Below are positions 1 to 29,107 of a stretch of 64,000 nt of DNA, in pieces; the stretch's first letter is position 1, and every line of letters begins with the position of its first letter. The stretch is from Nematostella vectensis. Lineage: Eukaryota; Cnidaria; Anthozoa; Actiniaria; Edwardsiidae. The translations under genes and the position numbers were made by a program. Location: NCBI RefSeq assembly GCF_932526225.1, contig NC_064042.1:12101040-12165039 (forward strand). The letters are read 5' to 3'. The notes beneath the pieces are model-generated. The model saw only the letters and a list, made by a program, of their open reading frames with translations. It did no database searches and was not told where the DNA came from.

Positions 1-633
<633 letters not shown>

Positions 634-714
634 AATACGACGGCTTATATGTTACAGTGATCCTTAATTGTCTGTACTGCTAGTGAAGAATATCTATCAC
701 GCTACGGATTTTAG

Positions 715-17037
<16,323 letters not shown>

Positions 17038-17189
17038 TACCATGTGTAGGAATCAATAGATGAAGATTATCTTCTTCAGTGATGGGTATCCGTCAATCTG
17101 TCAGTTGAATGGCTCGCCATTTGAGTAGAATCGACTAAACTTATTTGCAGTGGAATAGTATCCAGCAGTTAATTGGCATTTAGCCGTTT

Positions 17190-17770
17190 TAGGGTATCAA
17201 TCTGGCATCCCGCAGTTGGATGGTATCCTGCAGTTGTGGCGAATCCTGCAGTTGGAGGGTATTCTGCAGTTGAAGGGTATCCTTCAGTTGGAGGTTATTC
17301 TGCAGTTGAAGGGTATCCTGCAGTTGGAGGGTATTATGCTGTTGGAGGGTATCCTGCAGTTGGAGGGTATTATGCTGTTGGAGGGTATCCTGCAGTTGGA
17401 GGGTATTATGCTGATGGAGGGTATCCTGCAGTTGGAGGGTATTATGCTGTTGGAGGGTATCCTACAGTTGGAGGGTATTATGCTGTTGGAGGGTATCCTT
17501 CAGTTGGAGGGTATTATGCTGTTTGAGGGTATCCTTCAGTTGGAGGTTATTCTGCAGTTGAAGGGTATCCTGCAGTTGAAGGGTATCCTGCAGTTGGAGG
17601 GTATCCTGCAGTTGGAGGGTATTATGCTGTTGGAGGGTATCCTGCAGTTGGAGGGTATTATGCTGTTTGAGGGTATCCTGCAGATGGATGTTATTCTTCT
17701 GTTGAAGGGTATCCTTCAGTTGGAAGGTATCCTGCAGTTGGACGGTACCTTGCAGTTAGCCGGTATCCTA
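17190..17770 (+). repeat. 18-bp minisatellite, about 32 copies
   Basis: Unit GGGTATCCTGCAGTTGGA with a common variant GGGTATTATGCTGTTGGA; the two types often alternate, giving a 36-bp higher-order unit. It lies 150 bp after the kinase stop, so it may be in the 3' UTR. Because 18 is a multiple of 3, two frames stay open (GGYPAV and LQLEGI repeats); this is not evidence of a protein. Confidence 0.95.
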
Positions 17771-18500
17771 TGACGATCTTGTGCCCTATATCTTATGTGT
17801 TTGTAGAGTACAACACGAACAGACTGAGTGACTTTTCGTGGTTCTTTTTGACCCGTGAGTTCAGTGATGTCCATGAGATGAAACCATTCGATAACAGAGG
17901 TGTACCAGAGGTTTTCCCGATTTTCTTATAACATTTAAACAATTACAAGAAAGGGCAGGTAGCAGGAGAAACCACTGTATGTCTCTCAATTCGTAAGATG
18001 GATAGATTTAGAACTCATTCGCAATTTTTTTTAAATGATGTAAATAGTTTTTATCAAAATGTATCAAACATATATCTTCTTGCCTGCTGATACGTAGAGT
18101 CGTGTTCAAGTTGTTATTTCTAACCTGAATTCGTGAAAGAATTCGGGATTCAATTTCAAAAATAATTGACAAAACAAATCATAAAAGGAAATTCATTATA
18201 AATATAATAATCATTATTTCCCAAGCAGAAACTACAAAATAGTTCCAATAGACGAGTATAAACAATCAAACATATTTTTATAGATAACAAGTGCAAGGAT
18301 CGTGGAAGTATAAAACTACAATAATAAATCTTATTAAAACAACATTAAAGAATGCATTTATTGGTGTTTCCCCTTTTTTATTATTGTTAGTGTTAGCGAT
18401 ATTATAGGGCAACGTACGCTTCCGTTGCAACCAAAACAATGTTTTGAAAACGTTGGCCTATGAGCATACGAGAATCAGCACTCCTCAAGAATTTCTTTGC
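17771..18500. other. Intergenic, no feature seen
   Basis: AT-rich spacer between the kinase gene and the 76-bp satellite, with no coding frame or clear element. Confidence 0.5.
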
Positions 18501-18990
18501 CTCTTTCACTAGTGAAGGTTGTGTCAATCAAATAGCACATTACTCGCTTTCTTATTGGTTTAGTTCACAAACTGTCAAGGTGGCCATGGTAGCGCGCGTC
18601 GTATCAGATAACACGTTTCTCGCATTTTTATTGGTTTACTTCACAAAACTGTCAAGGTGGCCACGGTAGCGCGCTTCGTATCAGATAGCACGTTTCTCGC
18701 ATTCTTATTGGTTTAGTTCACAAACTTCAAGGTGGCCATGGTAGCGCGCGTCGTATCAGATAACACGTTTCTCGCATTCTTATTGGTTTAGTTCACAAAC
18801 TGTCAAGGTGGCCATGGTAGCGCGCGTCGTATCAGATAACACGTTTCTCGCATTCTTATTGGTTTAGTTCACAAACTGTCAAGGTGGCCACGGTAGCGCG
18901 CGTCGTATCAGATAGCACGTTTCTCACATCCTTATTGGACTTTTCTCGCTTTCTTATTGGCGTACTTCACAAAACTGTCGCATTGTAATG
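18500..18990. repeat. 76-bp tandem repeat, about six copies
   Basis: AAGGTGGCCATGGTAGCGCG recurs at 18577, 18654, 18729, 18805 and 18881, a period of 75-77 bp. Each unit also carries CACGTTTCTCGCAT and TTATTGGTTTA (a reversed CCAAT box). It lies about 500 bp beyond the XRCC1 stop codon. Confidence 0.92.
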
Positions 18991-19498
18991 CAGCAAAAAC
19001 AATATTGGGGAGTGGGGAAGAGACAATTTCCTGAAAAATGTGCTGTTGAAACGTAAACATCAAAATATACGTGGAATGTTTATTGTTTCCTAACTCACCC
19101 AAAGCGGGGCTTCCCTTAAGAAATGTATATAATGCTACTTTTTTAAAGTACACACACAAGAAACTTCAAATCTAAGCGCAAACTTGGTGCATAGTAATTA
19201 AAGTTTCGTGTGTGTCATAATTTGGATTAAAACTTCATGATTCTATCCATATATTTGTAAGCGGATAACAAGACGACCGAGAGATAATGTTTCATGTGAG
19301 ATTCTCCAGGCCCCAGTTGATCATTTAGCCATAGTTACCCTGAACAAGGAGCAAGTATTCAAGAGTCATTCTGTTTGACAGCTTTCCATTTAGAAGTCAC
19401 CCACGCACACGTTCCAGAGAACGACCTTGGACTTCGTTTTAGGAATCATTAGCATTGTCCAGCAGTTCTTTGCCAGCGAACGTCTCAAGATCTACATA

Positions 19499-22400
19499 TT
19501 ATCCAGGCACGATAATATAAGGCTGGAATGGCACGAGGGCACATTTCGCGTCGCAGGCAAAGATCCACTTTGGTCGAACAAACGCTAGTGACGCGTTTTC
19601 GGACAACGCCTGCAAAGTTTACATTCAATATATTAGCCTCGAGCCAAGACAAATAAAGACAGCGAACACCACTTTACGCATCGAAACAATGAGAAAAGTA
19701 AATAAAAATTGCTACTAACGCACATACAGATAAGGAATAGTTCCATTTAAGTAAAAATAGAGTAGGTGGCTGATGGGCGAACATATATAATTTTTTTCAG
19801 GAGCCCTTAGGGAAAATCTGAGTGTTTGGAGCAACTCCTTTCTGAGCAATCAAATGACAGATCCTCCCCCGTTATATATTAAACTACAAAACTTCAAGCC
19901 ATTTGGTTGGAAAAAAACAGTCTCTACAGTGTCACGTATATTAGGCAATGGCTTAAACTCACATCTTCAAAGTTCTGGTCCCAGGTTTCGTTTGTTATCA
20001 CAAAATCGATGTTGTCATTCATGTAGTCATCCAAAGTTCTAAAGAAGATATAACACAGTTATGTGAATGATGATTGGATCTTGCTGGTTCTTTATCGTTA
20101 AATGTTCACGATTGTACAATGCTGTCATAGCACCAAATTTCATTCAGTTCCTTATTAGCCGCATGTCAAAAAACAAGAGATACCAGAGAAAAATCGGATC
20201 GATGTAGCGAGTGGTTTTAGGAGCGCATAATACAACCGCGCCACACAAAAGCCAGACTTGAACTGCAAGCGCAGCAAAGCCTTGCTAACTCGAACAGCTC
20301 GAAATTCACTACGCTTATAAAGAAATTGTGTAGAATACGGTGACTTACCCTTTAAAAGCAGTAATGTAAGGTGCGAAAACTTACCCTTTAAAAGCAGTAA
20401 TGTAAGGTGCGAAAACTTACCCTTTAAAAGCAATAATGAAGCGTGTCAGGACTCACCCTTTAAATGCAGCAATGTAGGGTGCGAGAGAACTTACCCGTTA
20501 TAAGCAGTTATGTAGCGTACGAGAGCTTAACCGCTATAAGCAGTAATGTAGCGTACGAGAACTTACCCGTTATAAGCAGTAATTTAGCGTACAAGAACTT
20601 ACCCGTTATAAGCAGTAATGTAGCGTACGAGAACTTACCCGTTATAAGCAGTAATGTAGCGTACGAGAACTTACCCGTTATAAGCAGTAATGTAGCGTAC
20701 GAGAGAGCGTCTCTCCATGTTGTCAAACTCCCCGTACAACAGGAAGTGCTTGTGAGAGAAGAAGTCCGGAAGTTCCGGTAGCTCGTCCGGCGTGTCCGAT
20801 TCGGGGGCGTCCGAACCATCATTATTTTCTATGAGAGTGGGTTAGTATAAAGACCTTTTTCATAACGTAGTTATTCTGCTCAAGTGGAAGTCTATGTGAT
20901 GAAGATGATGATTACTATAATTATCATTATGATGATGGCTAAAATAAACATGATGATGATGGTGGTAATAACTAAAAAAGATGACAAAAGAAATTTATGA
21001 TAACGATGATAATAACTATGTAAATGTTGGCGAAATTTCTGCGATTATTATGAAATATTTATAATTATGAAAATAATAACAATGATAATAATGGTAAAGA
21101 TGTTGCAACGGGAAATGATTTCGAGGTCTCCTTACCCTGTTCATTATCTGTGGACGCATCGAAGATAACATCATCGACGTTGTCGTCGACAGCATTGCGA
21201 CTTGCCTTTTGTTGAGCCCTGGGAAACAAACATATTCCCGCTGTGACCACTTCTTCATGAAGACGAACAAGATGCTACTACTCGTAAAACCATCGTTATT
21301 TATCCAACAACCCAGTTACGTAGCCGAGGAGGGGGGAGGGGGTTGAGGAATTCCACCACTCGACTGGAAGGTTCGCTCTATTGAAGGAAAATTGAGTACC
21401 ACTGCGAGTTCGGACGAGTTGCCTTAGAGAAAATGGTCCGCACAATGGGTAAACCACCCCCCCCCCCCCCCTCCCCGGCTCAAAATCTTAGTTACGGGCC
21501 ATATATTATAGGGGGCGGACCATTGGATATTTGTTGTTAAAACGTCATATTACGTTTTCTACACAAAAATAAGGCAGTTCTTTCCCAAAAACGAATTGTG
21601 TTTAAAAGCAAAGATGCTAGAAAATGAAAACAGTGTGCCAAAAAAGCGCCCCCCTTTATTATTAGTTCTTTTTCTTGCCTCTCCAGCTCATCTTCTGTGT
21701 CCTCGTCGCTAGCAATTCCTGGCGGGCTTTTCTCGTCGTCCTCCTCCTCCTCCTTCTTGGGCGTCTCCTCGCCCGCCCCAAGCGCGTCATTCATCTCCTC
21801 CTTCTCCTCTTCCACCCTTGTGCTCTGATGCTCTCTATCGGCCCTTGAATTCCGCGATGCTGCTGCTACCGAGGACGCCGAAGTTGACATCTGTGAATTG
21901 AAACCAAACGTTGAAAGTAGTAAAAGTAGCTGGACAGATATCACCACATGTGAAATGACGCGCCAGGGGAAGGGGAAGGTACATATTGAAAGCTCTGTGG
22001 CAAAAGGTTCAGTTTTAGTTAAAATAACTTAAGCTTTGAAATATTATGCGAACAGGCATGAAATCTCTTACATAAAAGACCGACAGTTTTATTAATAAAA
22101 TATGAGTTGATTGATGTATTTATACATTGTAGCACATATGTTGTAGATTATGGGGTATTTGTCTAGTCGGCCGCGAGGCATCCAAAATGGTAAATTGATA
22201 AATTCAGATAAATTAAGAAAAGCGTTCAAGATCATCCCTCGCACTAAAAATGGCAAAGTTGGGAACTTCAGTTGGTGGATAAAAACTGATTTTTTAAACG
22301 GATTGGAGGAATGATAACGGCCAGCGTGAACCTTATAGATAGCAGACCCTTCAAAATCTCAATTTCAATTCTCCTGAATTCCCCCGCACTAAGTCCTCCC

Positions 22401-25400
22401 GTTTACCACTCGTTTTACCTTGGTAGCGCCACCGTGTGATGATTCAGCTTGGCGAGCAGGTTTTTCTGGTAAGACCTCTTCTTCATCACTCGATTCTGCC
22501 GAAGAGGAATCAGTGTCTCCGGGGAGATGATAGCTAAAATGGCAAGTGAACATGAGTAGAAGTCTCATGGACAATAACATCAGCGTCCTAAGGATTACTC
22601 ATATGCTAACTGAGAGATGGGAATGTCATTTTGTACCAGGATGCTTTGTTTACAACATGTAACATGTGATTGTAGAAATCTACTTCACTTTACCAATCTC
22701 AAACCACACTCGCTGAAAAGAAAGCTAGGGTTGGAATTGGAAATTCTCAAGAATAGAGACTTTTAGGTAAGATTGGAGTAAGTAAGTTATTTATTATGGA
22801 GCATGCCACTTGGATCCAGCATTTACAGGCAAAGCGTCAGTCACAATTCAAGAATAAAAGAGGTTAAGAGACTAGTTTTCATCTGCCAATAAAACTTACT
22901 TTTTGGTTGGTAGCTTTTGTGCTTTCCTGTGACAGTCAGTGATCCACTTCTTACTAACGATCTTGCCTTTACCTAAAGTTAACATATGTATTAAACTATT
23001 TCTTAGAAGGCTGCACTCATAAAAAACATCATAAGTAGCCTATGCTTCGCCATCGATAATATATAAATCAGCCTGAATTCCAACCTGAATTTTGTTTCCG
23101 CATTTTCCGATTCCAATGAAAAACTTTGGCCTATGATAAATAGGTCGTAGAGTGCAACCTTTTTTGAAATAGGTGTATAAGGAAAATACATCATAGACAT
23201 ACTTTGCGACACTCATATCAAAAAACTTAAACCATAAACAGCAAATGCTAACAAATACCTTTTACTTGGTTATACTTTGGCGTATTTGGAAAAGCACAAC
23301 TGCAAGAGAAAAATAGATAGAAAGAGCAAGTAAGTGGAGCTCAGACACTTAGGATTATAAAAAGTATGTGTAGCATAGCATGTACTAGAAATCAATAGGA
23401 AAGTTGGCAGAGTATTTAACCCAAGTTGGGACCAAGGTCTTAAAGGTCAAGCTTACATGAGATGAGTGCAGCCAGACATCCAGTCAGGCTTGTACTGTGC
23501 ACCAAGCTGCAAGGCCTTGTCCCTTAAATCCCCTCGCTCAGGGTTCTTAAACCCACTAAGCACAAAAACTACGCCTTTCTGCAACAAAACAACAAAAACA
23601 GTTTCCTTTTTTAGGTTGTACGAAATGGCAGTGCCATCGAATATCTCATTGACCAGTACTAATACAAAGACTTGGTCAAGAACCCTCATCCATTGTATAC
23701 AACCCGACAGAAACACAATAGAAACACAATACAGAAACACTACTATGTTCTAACAGTCAGGATATAATAAACTGGTATTACCAGAATTCTATTGAAGGGA
23801 ATCTCTTCCTTTGGCTTGGTGGATTCTGAAAATGAATATGTGAACAACAGTAATACAGTACAGTACAATGACTGATGAGAAACAGTAAAAGGGGGAGTTT
23901 TGGCTCTACCTGGTTTTCTTTTCTTTTGCGGTGGTGACTCCCTACTTGCTGGTAGTGTCTGCTATACAAATGAAATGGTATTATTCTCTGTGGTGAAAAT
24001 GTCAATGTGCTAACTTTCTCATTAATCCTGTTAGCAATGTGTGAAAACAATAACACATTGGATTGTCCATAGAAAAATCGGATACCAAAGACAGTACCAA
24101 ATCCACCTCAGAAGTAAGCTATTCAGGATTTAGTAAAGTATATAAGAAAATGTTATTTGATTGACATGATAATCAATAAGCCAAAAAGCATCTTGGTAAA
24201 CTAGAAGACATCATGGAGAAACATTTTATCCTTGAAGAACGTGTCAATAATAACTAGAACTTTAATATCCAAAGGAGTGCGAGCAGAAAATAGCATTTAT
24301 TTCTAACCTTAGATGGATCACTTCTATCTCTTTTAGATGAATCTTCATGTTTTCTCTTGACTGGAACCTGGAAAATGAAATCTTGGTTTGTACACTGCAT
24401 AGAAAGACAAAAGATGCTCCATGCTGTGTAACAGGAAAAGTGAACTTTATTTCAACAACTAGTACAAGAGGCTATGTGACAAGTTAAAGTATGGAAATGT
24501 GTTAGCAGTATCTGATGTGGACGTTTTTACAGACCTACTAAAAGTAGAACTATGAGCTGCAGGATGCATGAAAAATAGGTTTCAGCAGCTTTTAGTAAGT
24601 TCCTTAAGATACAAACACTTTACATACCTCAGCAGATTTTTTTACTGAAGCGAAAGACTTTACATGTTTGACAGGTACTGGTTTGATATCGTCACTGGAT
24701 TGTGCCTCATCTTTATCTCTGACTTCCTTTGCCTTGGACTGGGAAGGCTTAAAGGCACTCCCGAGTGTGCCCCACCCACTATTTCCTGTGTTGCCTTTGT
24801 CTGTATTGGTTTCCCTCTTTATGTCAGCAATAGAGGCCGATCGGACCTCTGCAGCCATGGACATAGGAGGGGGTGTAGTCTTTTTCTTTAAAAACATGCT
24901 TCCTGGAAGGATGGTGTCTTGTTGTTCATCTTTCAGAGTGAAACCACCGAGTCGTTTGGGTGTCTAGAATACACAAGGATTACCATTTCATAGCACTATA
25001 CCATTTAAGAAGTGCTAGATTTTTCTAGTCAGGCAAACTCTCTATTTGAGGAGAGAGGAAGGCCGAAGACCACCTGGCGAAAAAAGTAGAGAGAAAGGAA
25101 CAGTGCGGGATGGAAAACATGGACAAGGCAAGGGCTGCTGTTGCCATCAGGACACACTGGAAGCATTCTGTGGAGGCCTTATATGCCACGAGGCACAAAA
25201 AAGATAGGGACTTTAAGCACGCGAAATCGTAGATCGCTGCAGACGTTGGATTCGTGCGCACCTCGTCCTCGACGTTCTAACTATGTTGTCAACAACGTAA
25301 AAAGTGGGTTAGCCTTGTAGTTGAAAGCGTAGTTGGAACGTGGAGAACGGCGCGCGCGCGAATCCAATGTCCACGGCATTCTAGGATGAACTATCTAATT

Positions 25401-28400
25401 ACTTACAGATGTAATAGATGTGTTTAACTCAGGATTCCCTTCATGAGTGACTTCCTCAGGTGGAGAATGCAATGAGACAAAAGATAGCCCATACTGCTCA
25501 TTCTAGAAGAAGTTGAAGAACGCTACCATTGAAGTTTCTATCAAGTCCGTTTTTCCAACAAGTTTCCCCCTTCTACTAAGGGCCATTTGTTACAAAACCT
25601 TGTATTGTATTGCATTGTATTATATACTAAATATTTGAAAGATCTTATAAAATACCAAAATTTGGTAAGATCTTTGCAGAATTCTGTCAAGATCTTATAA
25701 AATTATAACAATCATTTAAAGGAATTCAAGGAAGAGTTATCTAGACATTTTTATATCTTGAAATATTGTTTAAATAGTTTAGTAAACCTAAAAGCTTTTG
25801 TTAAGATCCTTGTTGCTGGAATTGTATGAAGCAAAAAGTTTCAAGCATCATTTTATGAGTGAACCAATTTAGGTTAGTTCTATGTTATCCATGCTTTCAC
25901 TAGGGATTTGTCAGTGTACATAGTGTTATATTGTTGCCCCATCACCTTGTTGAATGGCTGAGTGCAAACAAGTTTGACTCTGTCCCACTTCTCATCAGCA
26001 ACAGGCTTAGAGAGTTTGTCACTACCTGGTGATTACAACAGAAGAAAAAATCACAGGACCTGCAACCTTACACCCTCTTCCAGCAAAGTATTTACCCCCG
26101 AAACCCTAGAGTGGATCCAAGTGGGGGATCCTTGGTTTTCAAGGGGGATTGCAGCATTAAGTGTGAATACGATACGATACGATACAACTGTATTTAAAGA
26201 GGGTAACATTATAGTCAAGTTTTTTTAAATAATGGGGGAAAGGTGCAATCCCCTGAAGCCCCTCTCCTAGATTCGTCACATGGAGGGGCTGCTTGGATTT
26301 GTTGGTTATCTATCTCCCATTTCAATGCATTTCGTGGTCAATTTTGTATTATCCTCCCCCTTTTTAAGTCATCTTCTAGTTTGCCCATCCTTTTAATGGA
26401 GTCTAGATTTACTTATAATGTATGTCTAAAACATTTTTATTAAAAAAGTTGTAATCCCTTTTGGGCTAGCACTATTCACTTACCAAACATTCTAACCCTG
26501 TTTATGTTTGTGAATGACTTGCTTTCTGCTGGGCTCATAAATGATGAGGTCACAAGTAGAACCTAGAATAAGAAGTACCCAATGTCTTTTCAGTATCATT
26601 GAAAAATAGACAGACCAACATGACATCAATGTTGGTCAAGGATTTCCCTCCATCCCAGCACAACCCGACAAATAATTTTAACCCAAACAGTCCAAATTTA
26701 ATTCAGGTGGGGGAAAAGGTGCTTGGGGATGATATGTAATATGTTTGTGTCATTCTGGTTACAATATATGCATGTTTATCTCTTTGCTTGTAATCTTATG
26801 TTTGTTATAGGTAGGTGTCTAACTGGTGTTTGTAATAGATGGGTGTCCAGCTTATGTTTGTAATAGGTGGGTGTCAAACTGCTGTTTTTAATAGGTGGGT
26901 GTCCAACTAGTGTTTGTTATAGGTGGGTGTCATCTGGTGTTTGTGATAGTCAAGAATTGACTGTTCACCTTGTATTGCTCATTGCCTTCCCATGATCCCC
27001 TACCAACAAGCACTTCTACAAATGCTGAGCCATTGTTCCCTGTTAAAATATATTTTAAGTGGAAACTCAATAATTTATAAATAATATTATTATTACAAGA
27101 AATTTAACAAATAAAGTTGTTTAACTAGAGTCAATTCAGTTCCATTTGATTTTAATTGGGATAAGTCAATTTTTAAAACTTGCAAATCAATAATGAACAA
27201 TTTTTCTACCAACCCTGTCACCTTCCCCTCCCTTCCCCTTCAGGATGGTGATCCCCCCCCCTTATCCTGGTTTAACCATTAAGTCTACACCCCACACCCC
27301 CTACTGTACCTGGATTGCAAAAGATAATGTGTGAATTGTAAAATTCCTTATAAATGAAATGATAATTATAAATAATATTGTTCTTACCGATATCAATTGT
27401 ATTAATTTTTGTAGCCTTTTGAAGCTGGAAGAAAATAAGAAAGAAAAAAGGTTTCAATTCTCAGAATATATATCTTTAAGTGCAGTCATTATTGATCCCT
27501 TTTAAGGGATGTGAGCTGTTGTGATATGTTATTCACTAGTCATTTGAAACCCCTATGGTCCCTGGGAAGAGTGGTGTTATCATGGCAAGTAAGAGCAATT
27601 TTGAACCAGAATCTGTTCCAAGGGGGTGCTGGTAATAACCATATTGGAAAACACAGGAGCCATCAGGGGAAGGGATAACCATGTTTTACAGAATATATGA
27701 AATGTAATAAAGGCTTTTATACTTGTATTCAACATAAAAAAATGTTTTGAGAGATATAAAAGGCTCATTTTTGCATGATCATCCCAAATTGTACAGTCAC
27801 AAACGGCGAGCCCAATGGCATCTGAGGAATGTATAACTTGCCTCCCGACCCTACCCTAGAGTGCGACAAACCTAGGCAAAACCATTTACTAACTCACTCA
27901 TCTTGACTGTTTCCTCAATAATGCAAGTTACATTTACAATATTAGCTTTGTGTGTGTTTTTAAGGGAATTGTTGCGGGTTATTTAATAGTTTTTCCTATC
28001 TTTTGTCGCGCTCTAGGGTAGGTTCAGGAGACGATTTCTCAACGGTTCTGCATTCCTGAGATGCCATTGGGCTCGCAGTTTGGTCCATATCATCGTCAGG
28101 TCTCCATTTATCGAACTAGAAATTGATTTTCTAGGATTTTCTAGGTGCGAGAGGTATCACTCTAAAACTCGCTATACTGTTGTGAAAATTATCTTTGCAG
28201 TCGCTGCCGGTGGAATTTTGCCGAAAGCTTTTTTATTTTTGCGCTGAACTCGCTAGAAGCTGGTGTAGGTGAAATTAAGTTGCTTGTCTTTGTCTCTTCT
28301 CTCTCTTCTCTTTGGTGGGGGAAATTTTCTCTCGCGGGACTAAACCCCTTTCTGTGCCACAATTCCCCTAAATAACAACACCATTTGATATTGCCTCGCC

Positions 28401-28855
28401 ACACTATTAGATAAGAATGGTGTATGTATTATCTGACTAATTGATGAATGAAGTCACTCAGTTTTAAATAACCATAAGTTTAATACAACCTTGAATTTAT
28501 TATCTGACTATATACACCCCAAAAATGCCAAATGCATTCCCAAAAGTTCTGCCGATTGCATGTTTCAAACAAGTAGTTTCATAGATTTGGGGACATAATA
28601 TAAAAAGATCAGGACTGGAAATGCTAACCTCTATGATAACAACGGCCTGTTTCTCCCCTGACTCTGCCGTTCTCCATTTTCTGTATGTCTCGGACTTCAG
28701 CAAGTTACTGGCAGGCTGGGCCTTTAATATCCAAAATAGGCAAATGTCATTAGAAAAAAACACATTTTAAATGTGATAACATACGACTTAGTTTGAAAAC
28801 TTACCGGATCCTCACTTGTAAATGATACAATGTGCTTGAATTGAATCAGAGGCAT
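19499..28855 (-). CDS. XRCC1: DNA repair scaffold protein XRCC1
   Basis: Scaffold for single-strand break and base excision repair; in known orthologues it binds DNA polymerase beta, DNA ligase III and PARP products in the nucleus. Twenty exons join in phase to about 661 residues (human 633): 28805-28855, 28629-28721, 27388-27424, 26969-27039, 26484-26562, 25946-26025, 25407-25502, 24628-24963, 24308-24367, 23910-23961, 23782-23825, 23457-23578, 23259-23299, 22900-22972, 22419-22533, 21679-21890, 21136-21218, 20675-20828, 19963-20038, 19499-19609. The N-terminal domain starts MPLIQFKHIVS and includes NLLKSETYRKWR, FVEVLVG and YGLSFVSLHSPP. BRCT1 has VVFVLSGFKNP and KKWITDCHR; an acidic Ser-rich linker follows; BRCT2 has FLLYGEF, FVITNETWD and FVRPKWIFACD. 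The intron after 21679 uses a GC donor. A 36-bp array follows the donor at 20675. Confidence 0.95.
20342..20708 (-). repeat. 36-bp tandem array of the XRCC1 BRCT2 exon end and its splice donor
   Basis: The last 30-odd coding bases of the exon ending at 20675 plus its donor (minus strand: CGCTACATTACTGCTTATAA, then CGGGTAAGTTCTC) are repeated about ten times into the intron with a 36-bp period. Most copies keep GGTAAG; one reads GGTTAAG and one GGTGAG. Distal copies drift (TTACATTACTGCTTTTAAAG). Reading past the first donor meets an in-frame TAA at once, so only the first donor gives full-length protein. Confidence 0.93.
26801..26952. repeat. Short tandem repeat, about 30-33 bp, five copies
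   Basis: Units of the form GTTTGTTATAGGTGGGTGTC, then CAACTGGT, repeat just downstream of the XRCC1 exon at 26969-27039. They do not copy the exon. Confidence 0.8.
27801..28081. mobile_element. MITE-like element with long inverted arms
   Basis: The left end AAACGGCGAGCCCAATGGCA pairs with the right end TGCCATTGGGCTCGCAGTTT. Pairing continues inward (CTACCCTAGAG(T)GCGACAAA against TTTGTCGCGCTCTAGGGTAG). About 75-bp arms, no coding frame, in XRCC1 intron 2. Confidence 0.85.
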
Positions 28856-29107
28856 GATTTAGCATCGTATAGAAACCATATTTAACGACAAAAAAACTCT
28901 TCCAAACATTTTTACTCTAGAATTCCGTCCGCCATATTTAATAATATGCAAATCCTAAAACCGAGTCCATTTTTTCCCGCCAAATCCCCGCTGTCCTCCA
29001 CGTGACGGCGCAGGCTCAGTTTGTACTACAATCTGTGCGCGTACTGAGGTGACCAGTTCCGCGAAACGTGAGGTTTTCGACCCTTTTCGGGCGATTTTAC
29101 CCTTAAA
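28856..29107. promoter_or_regulatory. Head-to-head promoter interval of XRCC1 and the RRM-TatD gene
   Basis: Only 252 bp separate the two start codons, which face away from each other. The interval is richer in CG than its surroundings (TGACGGCGCAGGC, GTTCCGCGAAACGTG). The TatD start sits in TTAAAATGGCGGCATG, a YY1-like AANATGGCG motif. No TATA box is evident. Confidence 0.6.

Noticed and set aside
17216-17773. 185-residue LQLEGI repeat frame
   Set aside because: Open only because the 18-bp repeat unit is a multiple of three; lies after the kinase stop.
20342-20708. CRISPR array
   Set aside because: The 36-bp units have no spacers and derive from the adjacent exon junction.
25025-25261. 78-residue minus-strand frame in an XRCC1 intron
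   Set aside because: No family match; the flanking XRCC1 exons already join in phase without it.
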